Shown: positions 33,240 through 43,967 of the stretch, piece by piece
Position numbering within the stretch: position 1 is the stretch's first letter
Layout: each line of letters starts with the position of its first letter
Source of the DNA: Priapulus caudatus
Taxonomy: Eukaryota; Priapulida; Priapulimorpha; Priapulimorphida; Priapulidae
NCBI RefSeq assembly: GCF_000485595.1
Contig: NW_014577117.1
Location: 321,159-368,543, forward strand
Reading direction: 5' to 3'
DNA: 47,385 nt
Translations under genes and position numbers: made by a program
The notes under the pieces: generated by a model
The model's database searches: none
What the model was told of the DNA's origin: nothing
What the model saw: only the letters and a program-made list of their open reading frames with translations

Positions 33240-36055
33240 GTAAGTTCGCTCGCCCCTCTCGTTCGCCTTGTCGGTCGGTCGTTCGCACGTGCGGCTGTGA
33301 GGTGATGTGACGTGTGACGCGTGATATGTTGCGTGTGATGATACGTGGTGGGTGATATGTGCTATGTAGTGTGAGCGGATATGTGATGTGTGATGTATGA
33401 TATGTATTGTGGGCGGAGATGTGACGTGTGATGGTTGATATCAAGAGCCCATTAACCACAGAGCGTACAACGCTGAAATAGGAAAACCATGGTGTCGTTT
33501 CAGCAAAATTAATAAAGTTTACCTACCTTATTTTGATATTTATCTACCGGCATATTATGCAGGAGTCATAGCTAGCCAATATAAGAGCAACCGCTTGTCT
33601 CTACGATGTTCCTATGCCGAGATATAAAGCGATAAAAATCGAGTACTTCGAGTGGTTAATGGGCTCTTGTTGTTATGCAGTGTGGGCGGAGATGTGATGT
33701 GTGATGCGTGCGTGATGTATACTGTGCAATATGTGTGATGTTTGATGCGTTGTGGGTGATGCGTGATATACATGATATGTGGTGTGATGTATGATGCGTG
33801 GTGCGTACTGCCTGATACGTGACGTGAGATGTGTGGTGTGAGCTAAAGTGTGAGCGCAGAATTACGACAGCGTGACTTTCTCTCGCGCTCGCAGCTTCCG
33901 AGGATAACGATCGTCTCATGTGCGAAGCACGCGACGGTGATATCCCATGCTGAGCCCCGAGGATGGGGCCGTAACACTTAAGCCCGGCGCACACGTGGCG
34001 ATTTCTCGGCGATTTTGTCGCCGGCAACAGAATCGCCGGTACTAGCGATAAAAATCGCCACGTGTGCGCCGGGCTTTACAGGAGATAAAAAATGCCGGGT
34101 CTAGTCGGAATCCTGCATCCGCTGAAATACCCGACGTGTTTTGTTGAGTCATGCCCTCCAATATTTGCATTTGCTTCCCGATGTTTTTTATAATAGAGTG
34201 TGTACACAGGACACAAAGTAAATATTTAGAGACGGTGATTTTTGTGGCCGTTCTCCCCCCTAAATGCGACAGTCCGGCTCGCGATGCTTAGCACCGAAAT
34301 ATTCTACTTATCGTACTAGATATCGGATTCAAAATGAATGCACACTTAAAGCTGGCGTGGTGTTGCCTGATGAATATTAGATGCGGATTATCGTGGCAAT
34401 AGTGTGATTTAGTTGCGGTACACGGGTTGCCATGTAAAATGGCAGAGTCATGCTTGTATGATAACTAAAAGACGTCGTAATGTTATATTAATCACCAGTA
34501 AGTCGTACCGCGTCGGCCCCTCTCGCCATACCCCACACGCCTAACATCAGAAACACATCAAGATAAATACACCGCTTCGAAGCGTGACGAGAGCCTAACC
34601 CTGTATCTGTCATAAACTGTCATCCGTCGAGGTTCATCATACTGTCATTACCAAGTTGGGATGCGTGTTTTGGTATGCAATGAGTCTTGCACTGTGAAAA
34701 TTGCAAAGTAATACGATACGGTGCGCGACGGTGCGCGACGGTACGGGTTGGCTCTGGATTTTATACAAAGTGACCAAATATTCTTTGCGTCTATTCGTCA
34801 CAATTCAAAGTGTTAACCCCGTGCGTGCGTGCGTCCGTGCGCGCGCGTGTATGTGTATATGTGTGTGACTTGCGCTTAAAAACCATGGGAGCGTTTAGCT
34901 CATAGGGTCTATATCCCCCAGGGTACTGCCGGAACGTACCCTGGGTACGTTCCGGTACGTACCCTGGTCACTATTTGATATGGTTAGGGTTAGGATTAGG
35001 GTTAGGGTTAGGGTTAGGATTAGGGTTGGGTTAGGGTTCGGGTTCGGGTTAGGGAGTAGGCGTAGGCGACTCCCTAGACTCGTTAGTGGAGTAGGCGAGG
35101 TACGGTTCGGCATATTAGATAGTACCAGGGTACGTTCCGGTATACCGGACCGTACCCAGGGTACGTTCCGGCAGTACCCCGGGGGACATAGACCCTCTCA
35201 GCGATAGTTTATACGCTGTGCGTATATGTAATAACTAGTTCATGTAGTGTATAGTATACCAACTATAGTTTACATAAATAGTTTACGCGCTTTTTGTATC
35301 ACTGTACTCTTCTCGACAGGGTCACCACTGCTGTGCCTATCACCCTATCAGCTTTCACTACGTGCGCAACAACGACCTGCTAGTCTACGAATGGTTCTTC
35401 TACCACTCTCACGTCTACGGACTCAAAAAGGAGCTCGTTGAAGACTTCGTGCAGCTGCCCTCGCTGAGGTCAGAGAACCTGACCTTGCTGTGGGAACACA
35501 GCGGACAGAAAAACAGGGTGCGTATATCACTAATCCGCGCGTTGTCCACCTCGGGCGATGCCAGCAACAGATAACATGAAGAGCTAATAATACCTGCTAA
35601 CATGCGGATTGATTTAGGTGCGTTCGTTCTCTGTTGCGGCTGCTGCCCGCGTTCTCACGCAAACGCGTCGTAGCTCTAGAACTCGCAGAGCGAAGAGCTA
35701 TAGTTCTAGAGCTAAGCTCGGCGAAGCTACCTATAGCTGTGGTATCAAGGACAGTGTGTAGAATATATATACATATATATATATATCAAGAGCTAATAAT
35801 ACTAATCAAGAGCTAATAAGAGGTATTATTAGCTCTTGATATATATATATGTATATAGCTATAGTATCCTGCAGGTAAATTACGTAATCATATGTTTATA
35901 ATGCAGCGGTTTATTTTTATTTATTACGGATTTTATATTCACAGGCCTACTCGTACGGGAGGGTGGAGCAGGTGGGCGGACCAAGACTACCGATGCATCC
36001 GCCCCCTAACGAAATGATGATGGGCCCGCTGGACGACAATGGCGCCCATTACTGA
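33095..36055 (+). CDS. C1GALT1-like beta-1,3-galactosyltransferase, 3' part
   Basis: Join of 33,095-33,239, 35,320-35,517 and 35,945-36,055, about 150 codons ending TGA. C1GALT1 (T-synthase, family GT31) is a Golgi membrane enzyme that adds beta-1,3-galactose to GalNAc on Ser/Thr, making core 1 O-glycans. The family pattern is clear: a Cys-Leu then VGATPVDTRDELGRERFLVF (GDSRD..GRERF.PF in relatives), HL, W, then CCAYHPISFHYV (CCSD..SFHYV) and FFYHSHVYGL (YHLRPYG). The usual GDSRD reads VDTRD and CCSD reads CCAY, so this is a divergent paralogue. The N-terminal signal anchor and the metal-binding DxD exon are not visible upstream. It could be a gene with distant upstream exons or a remnant, but intact frames and splice sites favour a live gene. 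Confidence 0.75.
33297..33850. repeat. Degenerate TGATRTG/ACGTGTG minisatellite, split by an insertion
   Basis: Runs of TGATATGT, TGACGTGTG and TGATGTATG-like words occur at 33,297-33,440 and again at 33,676-33,850. The 228-bp inverted-repeat element between them interrupts what looks like one array. It lies in the first C1GALT1-like intron. Confidence 0.75.
33442..33669. mobile_element. 228-bp MITE with perfect 18-bp terminal repeats
   Basis: CAAGAGCCCATTAACCAC at 33,442-33,459 is the exact inverse of 33,652-33,669. Flanks TTGATAT and TTGTTAT may be a 7-bp target duplication with one mismatch. The interior has no coding capacity. It is inserted in the minisatellite of the C1GALT1-like intron and shares its CAAGAGC end with neighbouring elements. 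Confidence 0.85.
33979..34078. mobile_element. 100-bp foldback element
   Basis: Arms AAGCCCGGCGCACACGTGGC and GCCACGTGTGCGCCGGGCTT continue inward with CGATTT/AAATCG, giving at least 24 perfectly paired bases around a GC-rich centre with further CGGCGATT/AATCGCCG pairing. It is almost fully palindromic, as in foldback/MITE elements. It is located in the C1GALT1-like intron. Confidence 0.85.
34904..35196. mobile_element. Inverted-repeat element with a telomere-repeat core
   Basis: Outer arms 34,904-34,949 and 35,151-35,196 are inverted copies matching at about 44 of 46 positions (AGGGTCTAT.TCCCCC, then TACTGCCGGAACGTACCCTG). After a short gap the pairing resumes through CGTACCCTGG to about 34,976 and 35,122. 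The core (34,981-35,053) is TTAGGG repeats with TTGGG and TTCGGG variants. No coding frame. It sits about 120 bases before the conserved C1GALT1-like exon. I infer a non-autonomous element that carries or captured interstitial telomeric repeat. Confidence 0.85.
35320..35517 (+). CDS. C1GALT1-like exon, middle
   Basis: The acceptor TCTTCTCGACAG precedes GGT CAC CAC TGC TGT; the donor is AACAGG|GTGCGT. It has 66 complete codons, phase 0 at both ends. It encodes GHHCCAYHPISFHYV, the most conserved block, and the YEWFFYHSHVYGL segment, then a variable tail. Confidence 0.8.
35579..35858. mobile_element. Composite TCAAGAGC-family hairpin elements
   Basis: AAGAGCTAATAATACCT at 35,579-35,595 is repeated inverted at 35,821-35,837, bounding about 260 bp. 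Inside its right part is a second, nearly perfect hairpin (about 35,765-35,858): a TATATACATATATAT arm with ATCAAGAGCTAATAAT, mirrored after a short spacer that itself holds another TCAAGAGCTAATAA copy. It lies in the last C1GALT1-like intron. A nested or twice-duplicated insertion is the simplest reading. Confidence 0.75.
35945..36055 (+). CDS. C1GALT1-like last exon
   Basis: The acceptor TTTTATATTCACAG precedes GCC TAC TCG; 36 codons and TGA. The tail is Pro/Met/Gly-rich (PRLPMHPPPNEMMMGP) and ends NGAHY. Such C-terminal tails are variable in the family, so assignment rests on phase and splice sites. Confidence 0.65.
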   Translation, partial: AYSYGRVEQVGGPRLPMHPPPNEMMMGPLDDNGAHY

Positions 36056-36088
36056 CATGACGGTCCAGCGAGATAATCTCACGCTTGC

Positions 36089-36350
36089 AATTCTATTTCC
36101 TATCACCTTACGCCAGATATGACGTCATGTAGAAAGCCGCGCTACGGCATGGCCATGAATTTCTATATCCGGGCACCTTACGCTAGTTATGACGTCAGGA
36201 AAGGTGCTGCGTGTAGGCACGACCGTGTAATTCTATTTCCGGTATCTTAAACAAGATACGACGTCGTGGCGCGAACCGTGTGAGGGCATGGTCTGACAAT
36301 TCTATTCGGCCACCTTACACTGGATGTGGCAGCGTGAAGGAACACAGCGT
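36089..36350 (+). repeat. Four ~70-bp tandem units with TGACGTCA-like cores
   Basis: Units start AATTCTATTTCC, AATTTCTATATCC, AATTCTATTTCC and AATTCTATTCGG at about 36,089, 36,158, 36,228 and 36,297. Each continues with a CACCTTACGC-like word (TATCTTAAAC in unit 3). Units 1-3 then carry ATGACGTCA, ATGACGTCA and ACGACGTCG; unit 4 has GTGGCAGCG instead. The units are clearly diverged, so the array is old. It starts about 34 bases after the stop codon. Confidence 0.8.
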
Positions 36351-37350
36351 GACTGCAAGCCTTCCACGCCTACACACACACATATCTCATGTACGTATAG
36401 CAGACGATGCACCGACAGCAAGCGAGCGAGCGTGAGCAACGTTTCTGCTTAAATGGTTGCGCCTTGATATTTGCGTTGAATTTCGGGAATTAACTTGATC
36501 CGAATCATCGGGTACTTGTTAACGCGCGCAAGTGCTCACCGCTGAATCGGCTTACCCGATCCGGTACCACGGACTGGAGGTGTGAGCAGGTCGCTATACC
36601 TATCGCGGTTAGACGCTCCGTCGCGTATTTGTGATGTTAAAACGCTTCGAACAATCGACAGTTTAGCGACCGCGTTCCCCCTGCCTATACATGCGCCCTT
36701 CCTCGCTCGCTACGCCCTCGATCTCTACCTGCGCGGGTTATCCACACACCTTTTTCGATTAGCGCTGGGGGGGGGGTTACGCCGATGGCCTGGGCCGGAC
36801 GCGCCCGATCAAGCTCGTGTAATAAGTGCACGCCGAGTCGGCGTGATGTTATAAAGGTTGTGTGCATAGTGGCAAGGATGCGCGCCGTGCCGAGCCGTGT
36901 TTCGCACTGGTGGCCTCGTTCTGGGCCTAACCGCCGCTAATGACGCGCGCACTGTGTGTGTACCTGTTCCTGTGTGGAGATGTTTTGTGAATACATGTGT
37001 ATTTTTTACAATTGCATTAAGAAATAGAGGAGTATATTGTACGAGCTGTAGCCGTGTTTTGATTGCGGACCCACCATGCGTGCAGTCACTGAATCTACTT
37101 CCTATATAAAGTATAGAATAGAACTAAATTGACTCATACGATAATCATATCAACCAAGACGCAAACATTTACAAGAACTTCATAAATGACTATATATTAT
37201 AATTACTTAATATGATAAATAATAACATATTATAATAACAAATTAGGAAAATCCATGTAAATAAAGACAATCAAATTTAGATATATTACAATCAAGTGCA
37301 AATATATTGTGTAATGTGTGTTCGTGAATACAGTCATGCTTAATTTTCCC

Positions 37351-37356
37351 AATAAA
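37351..37356 (+). promoter_or_regulatory. Possible poly(A) signal
   Basis: AATAAA at 37,351 in CCCAATAAAACATTTTG, about 1.3 kb after the C1GALT1-like stop; another AATAAA occurs at about 37,259. Hexamers arise by chance in AT-rich DNA, so this is tentative. Confidence 0.25.
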
Positions 37357-37360
37357 ACAT

Positions 37361-37502
37361 TTTGAATAATACACAAAAGATGACCTTTAACATGTTTTTA
37401 AATTTAAGACGTCTTCCACCTTCATCTCCCAATACAAGAGTCACAGTCAGTTACCTTCTGCATGGCTAGTCGTGTCTAATTTCCGGATTCGTTTCATGAA
37501 AT

Positions 37503-37541
<39 letters not shown>

Positions 37542-37817
37542 ATAAAACGCGTCTTCAACACTGTATTTTGATATTCTCCGTGCGAGTCTCGCACCGATCG
37601 TTGACCGGAATGCGCCACGTATCGCCGCGGGCGTCTTACCGCCGTTGACCCTAGCTACCGCGCACACATAACAGGAACATCGCGTAACATAACAGGAATT
37701 CTAACGGCTACTCTGCCGACGCACTGCCGGTTAGCTGGACTGTTTTATTATCTGACCCCTTCTCTTTCATGGTCACGCCCCCTCTCGCATGTTTTTTGTC
37801 TGTCTGCGTGTCTGCGG

Positions 37818-37855
<38 letters not shown>

Positions 37856-40050
37856 CGATTCTCACTCAATCTCACTAACTGTCTTCTATCCGCAGGGCAG
37901 ATAGTAGTGCATGCTGGAAGCGCGTAACATAATATAATAAGCGCGCACATAATATTGCCCAGGCGACGAATGGGTTTACTGAAAATAATGACGTCGGTAA
38001 TGCACGCACCTGATTGATCGTCAATGAAACGGTAATTGAGAACAAAAGCTGGTAATGGTGACGACCTTTCAAGGTGTTACGCGGTTGCACCGGGCTGATA
38101 TTAATTACACACTCGCAATCACGTCGTTTAAGTTCGAATTACGAACACCTACTTTAGTTACAAGACTTACATAGACACGGAGATCGAGAACACAAGTGTT
38201 AACAAGGAATTAGCAAGGAAATACAAGCTGAGCCATTTGCTGATTTCCTTTTTAACACAGACGAATAAACACTGAGCGTGTGCGATGCGGTATCGCGGTT
38301 ACTCTTGCTATTTCCTTCTGATTATCAGCCAGGATACGGATTGATAGAGAAGTAAATATATGCTTCAGGATTAGGTGTTGAAGGTTCAAGCGCTTAAAAA
38401 CCGTTTTCGCATTCGCGCGGTAAAATCGAGCGAGCACACGCAAGAGCTTAAGCAGGGGTCGGATTACAAAGCTGTGTTCATAGTATATGAGTTAATAAGT
38501 ATTCATGTAAAATCAGCTTCAACGGATGTCATTTCCGTGCGATGGGAATCACCTGAAAGCATTTCTTACAATCACCTATCTCAAACCTTTCATATCTTGA
38601 GTGGCTTTCAATAATTGAGCCACGGTTCAAACGTGCGCGAATCGCCCCACCTCGCCCATACAAATACGTTCTTGTTCTCTCAGACGAACATACAGATCTA
38701 ACTTATAGCGGGAAAAAATCGTACACTTATTCTCCTATTGACATCGTATTGAATAGAACCGGCACCGAAGAAACGCGCAGCCGTCGTGGCGTATATACTC
38801 GCATATATTCCGACGTATTTCTGAGACCCGAAACAAGTTAAACGAGATTTTACGTCTGCGCCCTGCGTTTGCGACCGGAAGGCGCGCCCTACGTGCTCTT
38901 GTTGCATTAACCGCTGGTCTAGTTTAATGTGAGCGCACTAGTAAAGGGTACTCTGTAATTCTCTTGGGGGAGGGGGAGGGTGCGAGAAGGATGGATGCCG
39001 ACTGTATTGGCATTCGGAAGAAAATGCCTCCTCGAGGAACAGGTTTCGCGCCCGAGCATCAAGCATGTGCGGACTCACGATCAGAATTCAGTAGGAAGTC
39101 GCAATGACCCAGTGTGTGACGACGTTCCCCTGACCAATGATGGCGAGGTACCGCCGCGAAATTTTTGACGGACGCCGACGTCTCACGTACCGAAGTATCC
39201 ACATGCCTAAACGAGAGCGTCGAGCGATGTGTCTCCCATCTGGACGCACTGGCATTATCTTTCACCGGCAACTTCACTAAAAGAGAAACTACAATAGATA
39301 GAATTACTACTCGCCGTCAATCCTTAAGTGGTGCACTAGTCTTGGATACTTAAGAGGAAGATATAGCCAGTATCAACGGTAAGAAACATACGCGAGACTT
39401 TAGTAGGAGAGTCATTTTTTAAACAGAACAAATAACTATACAATATTAGTAGTATATATATATAATACCGATATTATTATATAGCATTACCTCATTATTT
39501 ACAATATAAGCTTTTTGCATTATATATTTATTATTGTAAGATATACATTATCTTACTATAATAATTGATGTTACACTATTTTTGTCCTGACTAAATATGA
39601 GAGCGTGATCAAATTCGCGAACACTGCAATAACAACACAAATTAGACAACACTGCACGTGCGTCTTGCGTTCTGTCAACTTGCTACATGCTATCAGCGTG
39701 TCGCATACTTTTAACGTATCATAAGCTTTCAACTTGTTACATGCTGTCAATGTGATACATACTATACTATCAACGCGTTACATGCTGTCAACGTGTTACG
39801 TGCTGTCAACTTGCTACATTCTGTCAGCGCGTTACATTTTATCAGCGTATTACGTTCTGTCAACTGTTACATGCTGCCAATACAATATATTATATACAAT
39901 ATGGCAACGCGTTGCGTGTGTCAGAACAGTATCGTGTCCTATTTCAAACTATGATTACAATCATTGATTTATTGTGTATAAGTATATATGGTTTCTATGT
40001 TCTCTCCCTCCCTCCCCCTTCTGTGTGTGTGGGGGGGGGGGTCTGTCTCT
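37361..40050. other. Intergenic; no gene recognised
   Basis: It has perfect CT runs at 37,505-37,540 and 37,820-37,852 and a short duplicated CGCGTAACATAACAGGAA word at about 37,660-37,698. Frames at 38,375-38,614 and 38,980-39,168 are open but unlike known proteins. The 18-bp minisatellite at 39,665-39,882 is listed separately. Confidence 0.5.
39665..39882. repeat. 18-bp minisatellite
   Basis: CTGTCAACGTGTTACGTG-type units with variation (CTGTCAACTTGCTACATT, CTGTCAGCGCGTTACATT, TTATCAGCGTATTACGTT). Because 18 is divisible by 3, a frame stays open and reads repeated six-residue YMLSTC/YVLSTC/YILSAR blocks. Earlier units are less regular. I treat the frame as a by-product of the period. Confidence 0.85.
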
Positions 40051-40055
40051 CTTTC

Positions 40056-40099
40056 TATGTGTCTGTCTGTAACTCTGTATATGTTTGGTTGTGTGTGTA

Positions 40100-40159
<60 letters not shown>

Positions 40160-40805
40160 TGTGTGTGTGTGTGTGTGTGCGCGTGCGCGCGTGTCTATTG
40201 GTATATGCCCGAGTTTCAATGTTAATGTGTATGTTCAACGTTTATGTTTACGTAGAGCGTACGGGAGAGTGAGAACATCTACAATAGCGCCACCGTTACC
40301 GGCACAATATCTCTACAGACTAACCCACGTAATTTCATATAATGTTGATACGAATGTGCGACACATGCCGGTTATTACGCAAATATGGGGCCCAGTTCAC
40401 ACGTGTCGAGCGCAACTGCAGCGCGTGGTATACGAGAATTGCTTACGGATGCTGTAAGTGTTCTGGAAAGAATGGTATGCTTGCCTCTATACAAGCCAAT
40501 GCAACTTAATCGCTCATCGATTCCAATCAAACAATCATCCCATCAACAACAAAAAACATCAAACAATCTATTTAGACAAGATATCTCTCTTTGTTGAACG
40601 TAAACCTGTCCTGTAGTAACAGGTCACATGACCAGTTATGGATCACGTGATAAGGCAAGAGGTCCGCAATACGTCACTCGCCTTACGCATAAACAAATAA
40701 TAATATGGGCATAATATGATTTAATAATATGGGTATAATATGATTTAACAAATATTATTATCATGCAGTCAGTGAGTGTCGTGTGTTTTCACGCATAACA
40801 CACAC
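40056..40805. other. Third duplication, uninterrupted copy
   Basis: Begins TATGTGTCTGTCTGTAACTC, passes a GT microsatellite (40,090-40,190) and continues to GTGTTTTCACGCATAAC. Its left part matches 42,348-42,845 and its right part matches 44,764-45,012, in the same order and orientation. Differences are mainly single-base indels. No gene recognised. Confidence 0.85.
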
Positions 40806-42347
40806 ATATATGCAGACGAAATGAAACGACAGCATCACCGTTATGGGTCACATATTCACACACATCTCGCAGCGTTGTCATATGTCATCGGCTTTAATTA
40901 TGAATGTGCCATACGGGCAGTTGCCGCTGCGCACATCATCACAATCTAAATGATGATAGCTGTGTAGCATTGCCGACGCATCATCTTGTCATAAAGTTCC
41001 ATAATGACACATAATGACGGCCGGAATATTGCTGGCTATCTCTTGGACGTAGTTAGGGCTGTAGCAGCGCCTGAGTGGCCATTACGTGTACCTAGGTGAG
41101 TAATGATGCAACACCATGAACCCGACCCGACGGACGAACATCCATGATATGATCAACTCGGCAACGTGGAATAATACAAACGCATTCCACAGCTGTAGGC
41201 GGCGCGCTACGGCCACACATAGATGATGAGGCTAACCCAAAAATATACGAAATCTATTGGCGAGAGGTACGAGTTAAGTAGAGAATGTTCTATAAATGAA
41301 AACTAGTCAAATAATCGTCAGTTTAAAAGATCATCAAGGCGTACAAATACGTCTATATTTCTCTGGAATGAATTTGATGTTTTCCCTATGTAAATACATT
41401 ATGTGTAAGAATAACCTTTTTAGTTTTAGTTTTTGGCAACAATATGTCGAACACTAATATTTGTTAATATAAAGCATCATGCATATACTTGCAGGCCATA
41501 AACTTAAAACGAATTTTATGTTTCGTAGTTACGCCATTATTATGCGTCGGTTTCTTATAATATCGTAATTCCGACAGTATTTGTCGGCTATGAAACTATT
41601 CATTATAACAATTCACAAGGCAGAGCATAAACCCCACTACCATTCCCTGAAATAGTTGCATATCGCTAAAAGGTATACATAGGACATGCGCCCCTATGTA
41701 TATGTATATCCGTAAGCACGTATTCATAGGTATAAATTCATAGTTTTATGTTCACATGGTGGTAACTTTGTTGCCCTGCATGATGCGAACTGCTATCCAT
41801 TAGGCAAGGCACCACACAGCGCCTTAATTCACCCCATAAAATATTCACAGTAATGCCCAGGCTAGGCGGTGATGAACTGCACCCTTGTCATGTTGGTGTA
41901 CAATTATGAGACACTGATGCACCCATAATAGCTCGCCGAATATCGACATGGGAGATTAGTGCTTGTACCAGCATCATTCGATAGGTTGAACATGATCCCG
42001 ATAACCCATATAACGGCTTTAATAACGGTAATCAGTACGGGTGACACGAGCCAAATGAAAGCTTACTAACATAGAGGCGCGTCAAGTGCTATCGAATACA
42101 CGGCAATCATTTCTGCCTACTGACACAGTTGTTGATGATCACTTACTGACACCGTTTGATTATTTACTGTTTAATTATTGTTTATTTGAAGGCAGGGGGA
42201 TATTCAGGTGCGTCGTCAGATGTAGTAGCACGGACATACAAAACAGTCTCCTTCAACTTTATGTAAATGATTCCAGTCTTATAAGTAAGACTAAAGATAC
42301 TTCTACCTTTATAGCAAAATTTGCCCTTGTTTTCATATATATTTATA
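40806..42347. other. Spacer between third-duplication copies; nothing recognised
   Basis: Unique sequence with no protein-like frame, RNA gene or terminal inverted repeat that I could see. Confidence 0.5.
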
Positions 42348-42398
42348 TATATGTGTCTGTCTGTAACTCTGTATATGTTTGGTTGTGTGTGTATGTGC

Positions 42399-42469
<71 letters not shown>

Positions 42470-42845
42470 GCGCGTGCGCGGTGTCTATTGGTATATGCCC
42501 GAGTTCAATGTTAATGTGATGTTCAACGTTATGTTTACGTAGAGCGTACGGGAGAGTGAGAACATCTACAATAGCGCCACCGTTAGCGGCCACAATATCT
42601 CTACAGACTAACCCACGTAATTTCATTAAATGTTGATACGAAGCTGTGCGACACATGCCGGTTATTACGCAAATATGGGGCCCAGTTCACACGTGTCGAG
42701 CGCAACTGCAGCGCGTGCGTATACGAGAATTGCTTACGGATGCTGTAGGTTCTGGAAAGAATGGTATGCTTGCCTCTATACAAAGCCAATGCAACTTAAT
42801 CGCTCATCGATTCCAATCAAACAATCATCCATCAACAACAAAAAA
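42348..42845. other. Third duplication, left part of split copy
   Basis: Matches 40,056-40,550, including the GT microsatellite (42,382-42,468) and AACATCTACAATAGCGCCAC. It ends in an A-rich stretch CAACAACAAAAAAAAC at about 42,833-42,848, where the other copy continues directly to CAAACAATCTATTTAGACAA. Confidence 0.85.
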
Positions 42846-43737
42846 AACTATCCAAAAAACATTCTATCAATTACACCTTAAATAAGCTACAAACTAGTGA
42901 AGCCTGATTTCCGTGTTAAATCGGCACTTTTGCCGGAGGCTCTTCCTTCTCCTACTTCAACCTTTCCTATTCACTTCTATTGTGTTAGAATTGGTAATTG
43001 CGCTTTACAATGCCTGTTCACCGTTATATTTATACTTCACTAAACACTGTTACAATTCACACAGGGATAAACTAAAGGTTGCGCACTACACATAAATCTA
43101 GCACAGACGTAGGTGAACACATAGAGCCCGTGTCTCTTTCGTGCCGGCTCTTTTATACCCCAATCTTGTCAAGAGGAATCGCGATTCCTACTACCAATAT
43201 CTTCTACAATCACTGCCTCGCGCCAGCCGGGACGGGCATAGGGTTTGCGCGATTATCGGCCTATGGTCAGTTTTTAGAGTGCTTATAGAGTGGGCGGCCA
43301 ATGGCGAGTAAGGCAGTGAGTTGTTTACGCCCCCTCGGCCACGTAGATGCACGATGTGGGGTATGGACGTTAGGGCGGACAATAGGTTACGGTAAATGAG
43401 CTGTTTTAGCGGCCATGTAGAAATAACTTCAGTCGCGCTAATGGTGTGTATTTAGATGGTACTTGCCGAAAAGCTTGCCAGTACTAATGGACAGTGATGC
43501 TGGCCTAATGTGTGTATACTTGTTGTTAACAGAGCAGCATAACTACGCTGTTCTGATTCAGCGTGGAAATAATTTTAACAGCTGTTTTATGTGTCCCGCG
43601 CAGATAAATCGGGCATTTAGCCAGCTGGTGGGGTGGTAGATTAGCACGGGTGTTGTACTGGTGGTGTGTTGATGTGGCTGGTAGTGCGTGCGGATGCCAT
43701 TTAGCGCTTGCCTCAGTGTCGTGACGTAGACACGGTT

Positions 43738-43967
43738 TGGTCCTACGGGCGTCGTTGGATCGCGGGTAATTTAAATTTAAAGAATTTGTCTAAATTTAAA
43801 AAAAGCATTAAAATTACATTTAAAAAAAATAATCAAAATATTAATTTTAATTTTTTTATAAAAAATTTCAATTAAAAATTTAATTAACAAATCAAGTAAA
43901 GAAAAAAATTACGTGTTCCTGCGTGCACCGTAGGACCAACGACCCGTAGACCAACGACCCGCTAGGA
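43738..43967. mobile_element. AT-cored inverted repeat, MITE-like
   Basis: TGGTCCTACGGGCGTCGTTGG at 43,738-43,758 pairs, with small gaps, with CCAACGACCCGTAGACCA at 43,936-43,953; a tandem second copy of that end follows at 43,951-43,967. The roughly 170-base interior is nearly all A and T. No coding frame. Boundaries are uncertain. Confidence 0.45.

Larger units (their letters stand above)
36056..37360 (+). other. Presumed 3' UTR and downstream of C1GALT1-like gene
   Basis: It begins at the stop codon, includes the ~70-bp tandem array and continues as unique sequence. A 90-codon frame at 36,582-36,854 resembles nothing known and I do not call it a gene. The UTR end is unproven. Confidence 0.45.

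Noticed and set aside
36582-36854. 90-codon plus-strand frame after the C1GALT1-like gene
   Set aside because: It has no recognisable motif, no neighbouring exon and an atypical composition; it is likely chance in GC-richer sequence.
39665-39967. 77-codon frame with YMLSTC-type repeats as a repetitive peptide gene
   Set aside because: The frame is a consequence of an 18-bp tandem repeat and lacks a signal peptide or other gene context.
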